This document shows, one piece after another, positions 18,978 through 26,632 of a stretch of DNA of 64,000 bases. Position 1 is the first letter of the stretch. Each line of letters opens with the position of its first letter. Position numbers and translations under genes: made by a program. The notes under the pieces are model-generated. The model was not told where the DNA came from, did no database searches, and worked only from the letters and a program-made list of their open reading frames with translations. Origin of the DNA: Sandaracinus amylolyticus (GTDB lineage Bacteria > Myxococcota_A > Polyangia > Polyangiales > Sandaracinaceae); the NCBI RefSeq assembly GCF_021631985.1, contig NZ_CP070225.1, positions 6,200,001 through 6,264,000 on the forward strand, read 5' to 3'.

Positions 18978-19060
18978 CCGTCGCCGTCGCCGACCACGTC
19001 CACGACCACGACGGCGTCGTCGACGTTGACGTGAACGGCGACGTGAACGGCGACGGCACT
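18978..19060. repeat. GTCGCC / GACGTGAACGGC simple repeats with self-complementarity
   Basis: Just after the SpoU stop there is GCCGTCGCCGTCGCCG, and then GACGTGAACGGC occurs twice in tandem followed by GACGGC. The two blocks are partly complementary, so a transcript could fold into a long imperfect hairpin. No coding pattern was found in the plus direction. A terminator-like end for the SpoU gene or a replication-slippage tract are both possible. Confidence 0.5.
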
Positions 19061-19131
19061 TTCCGTCGCGTGCACAGTCCGCTCTCCGGGATCTGGTCCC
19101 CTCGCATCCCCTCCGCGAGAATCCCGCGCCC

Positions 19132-20898
19132 ATGATCTGGCCGACCGAGCTCGAGGGCTTCCTCGTGCCAGGCACCGCGCGGTTGTTCACGCTGGTGCCG
19201 GTCCGCGGCGAGCGCTTCGTCACGCTGCGCCACCAACAACAGCGCGCGTGCAACCTCGCGGAGTGGCTGAGCGAGACGAGCGCGCCCGAGCGCGTGTGCG
19301 TGGTGGGCGCGGGCCTCGCGGGCCTCACGTTCGCGGCCGTCTACCACGAGCTGCGCGGAGGCCGGTGCTCGATCGTCGTGACCGAGCGACAGGCCGAGGT
19401 GCTCGCGAGCCTGCGCGGATGCCGCACGCGCTGGCTGCACCCGCACTTCTTCACGTGGCCCGATCCCTCGTGGGAGCGCCCGCACACGCTCTTCCCCGCG
19501 ATGAACTGGCGCGCCGGCGCGGCGCACGACGTCTACTGCGCGCTCATGCGCGAGTGGAAGCGCTTCGCGCGGACGATCCGCACCGAGGTGCGCACCGACC
19601 TCGTCGGGATCGAAGAGCGCGCGAAGCTCGTGCTGGTGGAGACGACGTGCCCGGGGCGCGAGCCCGAGGAGCGCGACTTCGACGCGCTGGTGATCGCGAC
19701 CGGGCCCGGCCTCGAGCGCCGGATGAGCGGCGCGATGAACGAGTCGTACTGGCACGACGACACGCTCGATCGCGAAGACCCGTACCGCCGCGGCGACGTG
19801 CGGCACTTCGCGGTCGCGGGCAACGGCGACGGTGCGCTCACCGATCTGCTGCGCATCCGCCTTCGCAACCTCGTCGATCACTCGGCGCTCGCGACCCTGG
19901 TGCGGCGGCTCGAGGAGCGATGGCCGGTGACCGAGCCCGACGATCTCGCGACCTGCGTGCGGCGCGCGCAGCGGAGCGGCGACGGAGTGAAGGAGCTCGA
20001 TCGCATCGCCGCGACGCTCCCCGCGCTGCGCGATCTGCTCGACGACGGCAGCGGGCTGCGCGAGGGCACGCGCGCGACGCTGCTCGGCGCGACCGACGCG
20101 CCCCACGGCAATCCGTCGGCGTTCGCGATCAACCGGCTGCTCGTGGCGATGCTCGCCGCGAAGGACGTGACGGGCTTCGCGTACCAGCGCGGCCAGGTGA
20201 TCGGCGCCGCGAAGTGGGTGCACCGCGATCGCGTGCGCGACGGAGATGCCGAGCGCGATCGCATCGTGGTGCTGCGCGACCGTACGCTCTACGCCGACGC
20301 GTTCGTCGCGCGCATCGGCGCGGATCGCGCGGGCCTGCTCCCCGACGACGCCGCGTCGAACGACACCGTCGACGCACTGCGCGCCCACGAAGCGGCACGA
20401 GAGCGGCCCACGAACGAGGCGCGCATCGCGAGTGAGCGCCGCGCCGAGCCGCGGGTCCTTCTGCGCGCGATGCCGGCGCTCGCGGGCAACAAGGTGCGCA
20501 TCCGCTTCCATGCACCGAGCGCATTGTCGATCGAAGGCGCGCTCGTGACGTACGTGGAGGGCGCGGTGTCGGTCGACGGTGTCGGCGCAGCGCCGCTGCC
20601 CATCGTGCTGCGCTTCGACGAAGGTCCCGTGGTCGCGATCGTCCCCGTGGTTGCGAGGCCCGAGAATCCCGCGTCGCACGCGATGATGCGGGTGCTCTGC
20701 GCGTCGGCCGAGCTGATCGTCGCGGGCTCGGTGCTCGACGATCGCGACGAGACCCTCGCCGCGTGGGCGGCTCTCGGTGAGCGCTTCCAGCTGGTGCTCT
20801 TCAGCGAGAGCGCCGAGGAGCTCCGCGCCGAGCACCCGATCGTCGTCGAGCGCGAGCCCGGCGCATGGCCGTTCGAGCTCGACACCAGCGACGCTTGA
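19132..20898 (+). CDS. FAD/NAD(P)-binding Rossmann protein with unassigned C-terminal domain
   Basis: The protein has 588 residues. About 53 residues precede a dinucleotide-binding beta-alpha-beta with VCVVGAGLAGLTFAA at about 54-68. A second nucleotide region appears as VLVIATGPGLERRMSG-like (ALVIATGPGLE) and HFAVAGNGDGALTDLL. Halfway there is a long segment with few known landmarks. The last 150 residues (VRIRFHAPSALSIEGA to the end) form a separate domain that was not recognised. It reads as a flavin-dependent oxidoreductase or an FAD/NAD-binding sensor. It is the first gene of a same-strand set leading to YcaO and TfuA, with 44 bases to the winged-helix gene. Whether it serves that pathway is unknown. 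Confidence 0.7.
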   Translation: MIWPTELEGFLVPGTARLFTLVPVRGERFVTLRHQQQRACNLAEWLSETSAPERVCVVGAGLAGLTFAAVYHELRGGRCSIVVTERQAEVLASLRGCRTRWLHPHFFTWPDPSWERPHTLFPAMNWRAGAAHDVYCALMREWKRFARTIRTEVRTDLVGIEERAKLVLVETTCPGREPEERDFDALVIATGPGLERRMSGAMNESYWHDDTLDREDPYRRGDVRHFAVAGNGDGALTDLLRIRLRNLVDHSALATLVRRLEERWPVTEPDDLATCVRRAQRSGDGVKELDRIAATLPALRDLLDDGSGLREGTRATLLGATDAPHGNPSAFAINRLLVAMLAAKDVTGFAYQRGQVIGAAKWVHRDRVRDGDAERDRIVVLRDRTLYADAFVARIGADRAGLLPDDAASNDTVDALRAHEAARERPTNEARIASERRAEPRVLLRAMPALAGNKVRIRFHAPSALSIEGALVTYVEGAVSVDGVGAAPLPIVLRFDEGPVVAIVPVVARPENPASHAMMRVLCASAELIVAGSVLDDRDETLAAWAALGERFQLVLFSESAEELRAEHPIVVEREPGAWPFELDTSDA

Positions 20899-20934
20899 TC
20901 GGACACTTGACGAACACTTGACCGACGCTCAAGG
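20891..20934 (+). promoter_or_regulatory. CTTGA-type iterons before the winged-helix gene
   Basis: Three direct CTTGA blocks lie in ACGCTTGATC, ACACTTGAC and ACACTTGAC, with the TTGA cores at 20895, 20907 and 20918 (12 and 11 bases apart). An inverted copy, CTCAAG, is at about 20929. The winged-helix gene starts at 20943. Phased direct repeats next to the gene for a DNA-binding protein suggest an autoregulatory operator; TTGAC could also serve as a -35 box. Both are inference. Confidence 0.45.
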
Positions 20935-20942
20935 ATCTGGAC

Positions 20943-22373
20943 ATGAGGTCGGAGCTGAAGAGCAACGAGCGGCGCGCGCTCACCGCGCTCGTCGCCGCCG
21001 ACGCGCCCCTCTCGAAGGGCGACCTCGCGAAGGCGGTGTTCGGCGAGGTCACCGGCTCGACGCAGTCGATGATCTCGCGGATCACCGCGACGTTGCTCGA
21101 GCACGGCCTGATCCGCGAGACCCAGCTCGGCCGTGTGCGCGTGGTCGCGCCGACCGCCGCGGGCCGTGCCGAGATCCAGGTCACGCCGCGGCCCGATGGG
21201 ACGCTGCTGCGCGCGCGGCTGCGCGACCTCGCGGGCACCAACGAGCACCCGCCCCGTGCCCGCAACATCAAGCATCTCCACGGTGCGGCGGCGATCGTCG
21301 CGAGCGAGCTCTCGCGCCGCGCGGAGTGGCGCGACGAGGACGAGCGGTTCGCGCAGGCGATGCTCGCGCTGATCGACGAGGGGCCGGACGAGCGCCGCGA
21401 CGCGCGCGAGGATCGCGCGGCGATCGGCCAGCTGCTCTGGGGCTGGCCCACGCGCGACGCGGCGCGCGGCGCGCTCGTCGACGCGCTCGCTCGCCTCGAA
21501 GATCCGCTGGAGCGCGAGGACCGCGCGCGCGAGCTCGGCTCGGAGCTGGTGCGGCTCGCCGGCAGCGTCGCGGCACATCCCGACCTCGCGCTGCTGTGGT
21601 CGGCCGCGGCGGGCGCGATCCTCGGCGCGCTGCGGACGCGCACCGACGCCACCGACGCGCGGGTGCGCGCCGCGCTCGCGAACGGGCTGCGGAGCTCGCT
21701 CCGCGTGGCGGAGCACACGAGCGAGGAGATGTCGCGCTACTGGCGCGCGCGCAGCTTGACGGCGCTCGGCGCCGACGACGCAGCGGGCGCGGACTGGGAC
21801 GCGCTCGCGCGGATCGTGGTGCCTCCGCGCGACGCGGATCGCTCGGGCGTCGAGGAGCGCGCGCGGCGAGTCGTCCTGGCGGTGCGCGACAGCGCGGTCG
21901 TGAACGCCCCGCTCACCGAGCTCGACGCGCTCGAGCGACGGCTGCTGGCGACGCGCCTCGCGGCGAAGATGAAGTGGCCCGACACGAGCCCCTCGTCGCA
22001 CGTGATCGAAGAGATCGTGGATCGCCGCGATCGCACGGTGAGCGCGCTCGCCGACGTGGAGCGCAAGCTCGGCGACGGAGAGCGCGCGGAGCTGGATCGC
22101 GCCCGCGATCAGGTGCGCGCGGTGCCGGCGAAGCTCGAGAGCGATCCCGCCGCGCGCGAGATCGCGAGCCTGCACGCGCGCCGCGCGAGCATCACGGCCG
22201 CGGGCAGCGCCGCGATCGCCGCGGCGAAGCAGGTCGCGCCGGTCGCCGACGGTGACCTGAAGCGCTTCCTCGCGGACCAGGTCCGGGACAACCTCTGGTC
22301 GTTGCCGATGGTCGTGGGCCACGTCGCGTGGCTCGCGCGCTTCGACAAGATCGTTCGCAACGAGCTCAGCTGA
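20943..22373 (+). CDS. Winged-helix protein with long helical C-terminal region
   Basis: The protein has 476 residues. The first 75 form a MarR-like winged helix (ERRALTALVAADAPLSKGDL, then TQSMISRITATLLEHGLI and the wing GRVRVVAPT). The remaining 400 residues are almost entirely Ala/Arg/Glu-rich helices with few Cys or aromatic residues, probably a helical-repeat or dimerising domain; its family was not recognised. There is no signal peptide. It is preceded by phased CTTGA repeats and followed after only 11 bases by the 49-codon mini-gene, so it is the likely regulator or a component of the YcaO/TfuA locus. Confidence 0.75.
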   Translation: MRSELKSNERRALTALVAADAPLSKGDLAKAVFGEVTGSTQSMISRITATLLEHGLIRETQLGRVRVVAPTAAGRAEIQVTPRPDGTLLRARLRDLAGTNEHPPRARNIKHLHGAAAIVASELSRRAEWRDEDERFAQAMLALIDEGPDERRDAREDRAAIGQLLWGWPTRDAARGALVDALARLEDPLEREDRARELGSELVRLAGSVAAHPDLALLWSAAAGAILGALRTRTDATDARVRAALANGLRSSLRVAEHTSEEMSRYWRARSLTALGADDAAGADWDALARIVVPPRDADRSGVEERARRVVLAVRDSAVVNAPLTELDALERRLLATRLAAKMKWPDTSPSSHVIEEIVDRRDRTVSALADVERKLGDGERAELDRARDQVRAVPAKLESDPAAREIASLHARRASITAAGSAAIAAAKQVAPVADGDLKRFLADQVRDNLWSLPMVVGHVAWLARFDKIVRNELS

Positions 22374-22380
22374 GGAGGAG
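22372..22380 (+). promoter_or_regulatory. Strong Shine-Dalgarno for the 49-codon gene
   Basis: GAGGAGGAG follows directly on the TGA of the winged-helix gene and sits four bases before the ATG at 22385. It is the strongest ribosome binding site seen in this locus and is the main evidence that the tiny gene is translated. Confidence 0.75.
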
Positions 22381-22384
22381 AACG

Positions 22385-22534
22385 ATGAGCGCGCTCGAGA
22401 CGAGCCTGCCGAAGCCGGTGACCCAACCGCGCGGCGCGTACGCCCAGGTCGCGGTGGTGCGCGATGGACGCGCGATCCGCGCGGGCGAGAGCGACGCCGA
22501 TGCGCCCCGGCGCGCCGAGCACGAGCGACGCTGA
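22385..22534 (+). CDS. 49-residue peptide, candidate YcaO/TfuA substrate or RidA-like remnant
   Basis: The sequence runs MSALETSLPKPVTQPRGAYA, then QVAVVRDGRAIRAGES, then a charged tail DADAPRRAEHERR. It has no Cys, three Gly (17, 28, 34) and two Thr. It sits directly behind a very strong Shine-Dalgarno and in front of ycaO, which is where ribosomal-peptide precursors often sit. Against a simple precursor reading, the stretch PRGAYAQVAVVRDGRAIRAG resembles, from memory, the N-terminal strand-turn-strand of RidA/YjgF proteins (GPYSQAV, then GR-I--AG). A truncated RidA gene is therefore the alternative. The last 12 codons overlap the YcaO start in another frame. It is probably translated; its role is open. 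Confidence 0.55.
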   Translation: MSALETSLPKPVTQPRGAYAQVAVVRDGRAIRAGESDADAPRRAEHERR

Positions 22535-23618
22535 TCGCTGGCGCGACGTGCTCGCGTCGCACCGCCGCGCGTTCGGCGTGACGCGCTTCGGCTCGACGAC
22601 CGCGCTCGACGTGCTCGGCATCGAGACCGCGACCGCGCTGCGCGACGACGTCGAGGGCGAGTCGATCTCGGTGGCCAGCGGCAAGGGCCGGACTCGCACC
22701 GAGGCCGAAGCGGGCGCGCTCGCCGAGGCGCTCGAGCGACACGCCGCGGAGCCATGCCGGGCACGCATCGCGACGCACATCGCGCGCGCCGCGGAGCTCG
22801 GCGACGCAGCGCTCGATCTCGCATCGCTCGCGCTCGGGACGTGGGTCGATCGCGACGTGCTGGACGCGCCGCTCGAGTGGTGTCGTGGCGCGTGGCTCGC
22901 GACCGGCGAGCCGGTCTGGGTGCCCGCCGACCTGGTGTTCTTTCCGTTCGTGCCCGCGCCCGATCGCGTGCTGCTCGCAGCACCGAGCACCACCGGTCTC
23001 GCGAGCGGCGAGACGTGGGACCGCGCGGTGCTCCACGGCTTGCTCGAGTGCGTCGAGCGCGACGCGTGGGCGCGGGCCCTCGCGCTGGTGTCGATCGGAC
23101 GTGGCGGTCGCATTCCTCACCTCGATGCCGCCGCGACACCGCTCCTCGAGCGAGTCGCGCGCGCGGGCCTCTCGCTCGTGCTCCACGACCTCACGCACGA
23201 TCTCGGGATCCCCAGCGTGCTCGCGGTGATCGACGATGGATCGCTCGCGCACGTCGGTGCCGCGAGCCACCTGCGCGCCGAGGTCGCGCTCGAGCGCGCG
23301 GTGCTCGAGGCCGCGCAGAGCCGCGTGACCGATCTCCAGGGCGCGCGCGAAGATCTCGCGCCGCGCGGCGAGAGACCGCATCGCTGGTTCGTCGAGCACG
23401 ATCGATCACGCGGCGCGACGTGGCCCGCGAGCGTCGACGACGACGACCTCGACGCGCGGCTGCGCGCGGCCGGCCTGCCCGGTGCGATCACGATCGACCT
23501 CTCGCCGCCCGACGTCCCCGCGTTCGTCGCGCGCGTCGTCGCGCCGGGGCTCGAGTCGTGGGCGCTCGATCCCACACGCGCGGGAGCGAGGCTGCGGTCG
23601 TGGCTGCGCGCGGTCTAG
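22500..23618 (+). CDS. ycaO: YcaO-domain cyclodehydratase/thioamidase-type enzyme
   Basis: The protein has 372 residues. YcaO landmarks are SVASGKGRTRTEAEAGALAE leading into ALERHAAE (ATP/Mg site) near residue 60-85, GLLECVERDAW near 180-190, and the closing region with SRVTDLQGAREDL. YcaO enzymes use ATP to activate backbone amides for azoline, amidine or thioamide formation. The Pro-rich C-terminal tail typical of azoline-forming members is absent (it ends LRSWLRAV), and a TfuA gene overlaps it, which together favour thioamide chemistry. The ATG at 22500 lies inside the preceding mini-gene; a later start would cut into the domain. It overlaps tfuA by 19 bases. Confidence 0.88.
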   Translation: MRPGAPSTSDADRWRDVLASHRRAFGVTRFGSTTALDVLGIETATALRDDVEGESISVASGKGRTRTEAEAGALAEALERHAAEPCRARIATHIARAAELGDAALDLASLALGTWVDRDVLDAPLEWCRGAWLATGEPVWVPADLVFFPFVPAPDRVLLAAPSTTGLASGETWDRAVLHGLLECVERDAWARALALVSIGRGGRIPHLDAAATPLLERVARAGLSLVLHDLTHDLGIPSVLAVIDDGSLAHVGAASHLRAEVALERAVLEAAQSRVTDLQGAREDLAPRGERPHRWFVEHDRSRGATWPASVDDDDLDARLRAAGLPGAITIDLSPPDVPAFVARVVAPGLESWALDPTRAGARLRSWLRAV

Positions 23619-24235
23619 TCTTCATCGGGCCCTCGCTGCCCGATCCGCCGGCGCGGAGCGAGATCGCCTACGCGCCGCCGGCGCGTCGCGGCGACGTGCT
23701 CGAGGCAGCGCGCCGCGGCGTAGACGTGATCGGCTTGATCGACGGAGTGCTCGTCGGAGAGCTCGCGGTCTCGCCCGGTGAGGTGCGCGATGCCGCGCGC
23801 ACCGGCGCGCGACTGATCGGCGGCGCGAGCCTCGGCGCGCTGCGCGCGGTCGAGCGCCCGAACGACGTCGAGGGCGTGGGCGAGGTGTTCGAAGCGTTCC
23901 GCGACGGCGTGCTCACCGACGACGACGAGGTCACCGCGACGTTCGACGCCGAGATGCGCTACGTCGCGCTCCCGCTCGTCACGATCCGCGATCGCCTCTC
24001 GCAGATGATCGCCGCGCGCGCGATCGATCCACGTCACGGCGACGCGATCATCGCGGCGCTCCGCGCCCTGCCCTTCGACCAGCGGACCGAGCGCGCGCTC
24101 CTGCACGCGGCGAGAGCGCAGCTCGGCGACGAGGTGGCGAGCGCGCTCGTCGCGCGGATGCGCACGCTCGAAGACGTGAAGCGCCGCGACGCACGGCGCG
24201 TGATCGACGCCGTCGCGCGCGCGCTCACCACGTGA
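23600..24235 (+). CDS. tfuA: TfuA-domain protein, YcaO partner
   Basis: The protein has 211 residues from a GTG start inside the end of the YcaO gene. The family opens with VFIGPSLP (near residue 6-13), continues with DVIGLIDGVLVGE, and has the signature LIGGASLGALRAVE (conserved GAS-GALRA block). The rest is helical. TfuA proteins partner with YcaO in thioamide installation, in thioviridamide-type peptides and in thioglycine of methyl-coenzyme M reductase, and are thought to deliver sulfur or assist the YcaO step. The frame overlap with YcaO argues for tight co-translation. It runs 11 bases into the end of the convergent RCC1 gene at 24225. Confidence 0.88.
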   Translation: MAARGLVFIGPSLPDPPARSEIAYAPPARRGDVLEAARRGVDVIGLIDGVLVGELAVSPGEVRDAARTGARLIGGASLGALRAVERPNDVEGVGEVFEAFRDGVLTDDDEVTATFDAEMRYVALPLVTIRDRLSQMIAARAIDPRHGDAIIAALRALPFDQRTERALLHAARAQLGDEVASALVARMRTLEDVKRRDARRVIDAVARALTT

Positions 24236-26369
24236 CCGGACGCGGCGCCCCGGCATCCCAGCAGCACACGCCGCCGGTCTGCTGCGCCGCACAGACCTCG
24301 TGATATCCGGGCGCGATCGCGATCACCTGATCGAGCCACTCGATGCGTCGCGGCACCCCCGGCGGCGGCTCGGACGCCGCACGACGCGACGACGACGCGC
24401 CACGACGCGACGACGCGCGACCCCAGCACCACGCGCTGCCGTCGTCGCCCGAGATGCAGATCTCCGCCTCGTACGCTGCGATCGTGCGCGCCGGAGGGAT
24501 GCCCTCGATGCGCACCGCGCGCGCCGACTCCACGCTCTGCGCCGCGCCGAGCTGCCCCTCGGCGCCGCTGCCCCAGCACGACACGCTTCCGTCGTTCAGC
24601 AGCGCACACGCCGCGCCCTGCGCGACCGCGAGCGAGCGCACCGCGCTCCCGTCGACCCCCTCGATCGCGTGCGGCGGCGCCGAGGCGGTCGCGCCGCCCC
24701 AGCACGCGACGTTCCCGCGATCGACCGCGCACGTCGCGTCGGGCCCCGCCGCGATCGCGCTCGCCGCGCCGAGCCCGCGCACCCGCACCGGCGTCGTGCG
24801 CAGCTCGCTCGTTCCGTCGCCGAGCTGCCCGTGATCGTTCGCGCCCCAGCACCACACCTGAGCGCCCTGGGTCCGCGCGCACGCGTGCATGCGCCCGGTC
24901 GCGATCGCCTCGACACGACCGCGCAGCGCGACCTGCATCGGCGTGCTCGAGTTGCGGCGATCGCCTCGCCCGAGCTGCCCGTGACCGCCCTGCCCCCAGC
25001 ACCACAGCGATGCGTCGTCGGTGATCGCGCACGAGAAGTGGAGCCCGGTCGCGATCGTCGTCGCGGGGCGCGGCACGCCGGGCGCGCGCGAGCTCACGGG
25101 ATCGCCCGCCATCGGACCGCCGGTCTGTCCCGACTGGTTGAGCCCCCAGCACCGCACCGCGCCGTCCCCGAGCCGCACGCAGAAGTGCCCGTAGCCCGCG
25201 CTCAGCGCCTCGACCGGGACGCGATCGGGACCGTACCCGCAGACCGGCCCGGCCGCGCTCACGCTCGGCGGCGCCTCGACGCGCGGTCCCCACGCGAGCG
25301 GCGCCCACGATCCGTCGCGCTCCTTGCAGTGCCATCCGCCCTCGGTCGTGCCCGCGCAGATCGCGCCGCTGCGCTCGGTGCTCACGAGCGCGCGCACGTT
25401 CGTCACCGGCTGCACCCGTGCCTCGCGCGTGCCCGCCTCGAAGCACCACAGCGCGCCCTCGCGCGTGAACGCGCAGAGCGTCGCGCCCGCGCTCTCGATC
25501 GCGACCGCGTCCTCGATGCCGCGCACGTCGACCGCGTCGTAGCGATGGCTGCCGCTGCGACGACGATCCTCGGGGCCGCGGATCATCCCGCGCACGTGCC
25601 CGTCGCGCGTGACCCACCACAGGTTCTCGCGCGTGAGCGCGACGTCGATCGCATCGCGGATCGCGCGGTGCTCGTACAAGCCGTCGTCGCGCCGCTCGCC
25701 CATGTGGTGGAAGCGCTCCCAGCCCCAGCACAGGATCTCGTGCGCGCGGGTCAGCGCGCAGCGCGAGAGATCGTACGCGTCGAGCGCGATCACCCCCGCG
25801 AGGCGCGGGATCGTCTCGATCGACGAGAGCGGCAGCGACGTGTGGCCGTTCCACGCGGTGCCCCAGCAGCGCACCGTCCCGTCCTCCACGATCGCGCAGC
25901 CACCGCTCACGCCGAACGCCATCGCGCTCGGCGGCGGGATCGCGAGCACGTCGGGGCGCGACCACCGCGAGCCGCCGACGCCGATCGCGCCCCAGCACGA
26001 CACGCGACCGCCCTCGCCGACGCCGCAGAACGCGCCCTGTCCGCCGTACAGATGCGTGACCGGATCGAGCCCCTCGATGCGCGAGGGCACGCGGTCGCGA
26101 GCGTCGGCGTCCCAGCACCACACGCTTCCGTCGTCGAGCAGCGCGCAGCGCTCTCCGTTCTCGCCGAGCGCGACCTCGCGCGCCCGACCGATGTCGGGCA
26201 GCTCGTGGATCGCACCCTCGGGCGCCCGCGCGACCCGCACACCGCCACGCGTCTCGGGCGCGGTCGCGCGCACCGTGATGTGCGTCTCGTCGCGCACCAC
26301 GCGCTCCTGCGCCGAGCACGCGATCAACGAGAGCAGGACGGCGAGTGAGACGATTGGATGTCGACGCAT
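24225..26369 (-). CDS. RCC1-repeat lipoprotein
   Basis: The protein has 714 residues. The start complementary to 26367-26369 gives MRRHPIVSLAVLLSLIAC, a clean lipoprotein signal, so the longer in-frame start at 26474, inside the repeat element, is rejected. The mature chain has about a dozen repeats of roughly 40-55 residues ending in the RCC1 signature V(W/R/S)CWG (for example GSVWCWD, GRVSCWGAIG, ASLWCWGQGGHGQLG, AQVWCWGANDHGQLG). Such RCC1 propeller lipoproteins are numerous in myxobacteria and are exported; their partners are unknown. It converges with tfuA and overlaps its last 11 bases. Confidence 0.92.
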   Translation of the reverse strand: MRRHPIVSLAVLLSLIACSAQERVVRDETHITVRATAPETRGGVRVARAPEGAIHELPDIGRAREVALGENGERCALLDDGSVWCWDADARDRVPSRIEGLDPVTHLYGGQGAFCGVGEGGRVSCWGAIGVGGSRWSRPDVLAIPPPSAMAFGVSGGCAIVEDGTVRCWGTAWNGHTSLPLSSIETIPRLAGVIALDAYDLSRCALTRAHEILCWGWERFHHMGERRDDGLYEHRAIRDAIDVALTRENLWWVTRDGHVRGMIRGPEDRRRSGSHRYDAVDVRGIEDAVAIESAGATLCAFTREGALWCFEAGTREARVQPVTNVRALVSTERSGAICAGTTEGGWHCKERDGSWAPLAWGPRVEAPPSVSAAGPVCGYGPDRVPVEALSAGYGHFCVRLGDGAVRCWGLNQSGQTGGPMAGDPVSSRAPGVPRPATTIATGLHFSCAITDDASLWCWGQGGHGQLGRGDRRNSSTPMQVALRGRVEAIATGRMHACARTQGAQVWCWGANDHGQLGDGTSELRTTPVRVRGLGAASAIAAGPDATCAVDRGNVACWGGATASAPPHAIEGVDGSAVRSLAVAQGAACALLNDGSVSCWGSGAEGQLGAAQSVESARAVRIEGIPPARTIAAYEAEICISGDDGSAWCWGRASSRRGASSSRRAASEPPPGVPRRIEWLDQVIAIAPGYHEVCAAQQTGGVCCWDAGAPRPVTW

Positions 26370-26427
26370 GGCGCGCGGAGCCTCGCACATTCTCCGCACA
26401 CGGCGCGCAGCGCGTTCCTCGTCGGGA

Positions 26428-26564
26428 TTTCCGAGCCACCAAGGAGAGCAGGAGGGTTGGGAACACCACGGCACCGAGCTCGTCGTGCGACTCGACTCGG
26501 TGCTCGGTGAGTCACACGCGGGCTCGTCGACGTGGTGTTCCTATCCCTCCTGCTCTCCTCGGAA
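26428..26564. repeat. Long inverted repeat, family A copy 1
   Basis: The left arm (TTTCCGAG, a 6-base insertion, AGGAGAGCAGGAGGG, then AACACCAC) pairs with the right arm GTGGTGTT-CCTCCTGCTCTCCTCGG at 26531-26562. Inside is a second hairpin (GCACCGAG at 26471, CTCGGTGC at 26496). The whole forms a cruciform-like element of about 137 bases in the divergent gap between the RCC1 gene and the monooxygenase. Two related elements are at 28731 and 43008. Confidence 0.85.
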
Positions 26565-26581
26565 ATTGTCCTGGACATCTA

Positions 26582-26596
26582 TTGAACTATGTTCAA
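26582..26596. promoter_or_regulatory. 15-base perfect palindrome TTGAAC-TAT-GTTCAA
   Basis: The operator-like palindrome lies 36 bases before the GTG of the monooxygenase and is much more AT-rich than its surroundings. Its size and symmetry fit a TetR- or MarR-type dimer site, and it overlaps where a promoter would be. No such regulator gene is adjacent. Confidence 0.5.
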
Positions 26597-26632
26597 CAGT
26601 CTTGTTGGCAGCTCTGACGACAGGAGGAATGC

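Noticed and set aside
17731-20835. 1034-codon open frame on the minus strand
   Set aside because: Only its last 120 codons (17731-18093) look like a real protein. The rest is antisense to the SpoU and flavoprotein genes.
22385-22534. Thioviridamide-type precursor call with high confidence
   Set aside because: There is no Cys and no Ser/Thr-rich core as in known thioamitides, and a RidA-like pattern is visible, so it is reported only as a candidate.
20289-23399. 1036-codon open frame on the minus strand across the YcaO locus
   Set aside because: Antisense shadow of the winged-helix and YcaO genes; no conserved motifs and Arg/Ala composition only.
24300-26348. 682-codon plus-strand frame
   Set aside because: Antisense to the RCC1 lipoprotein, whose CWG repeats and signal peptide are clear.
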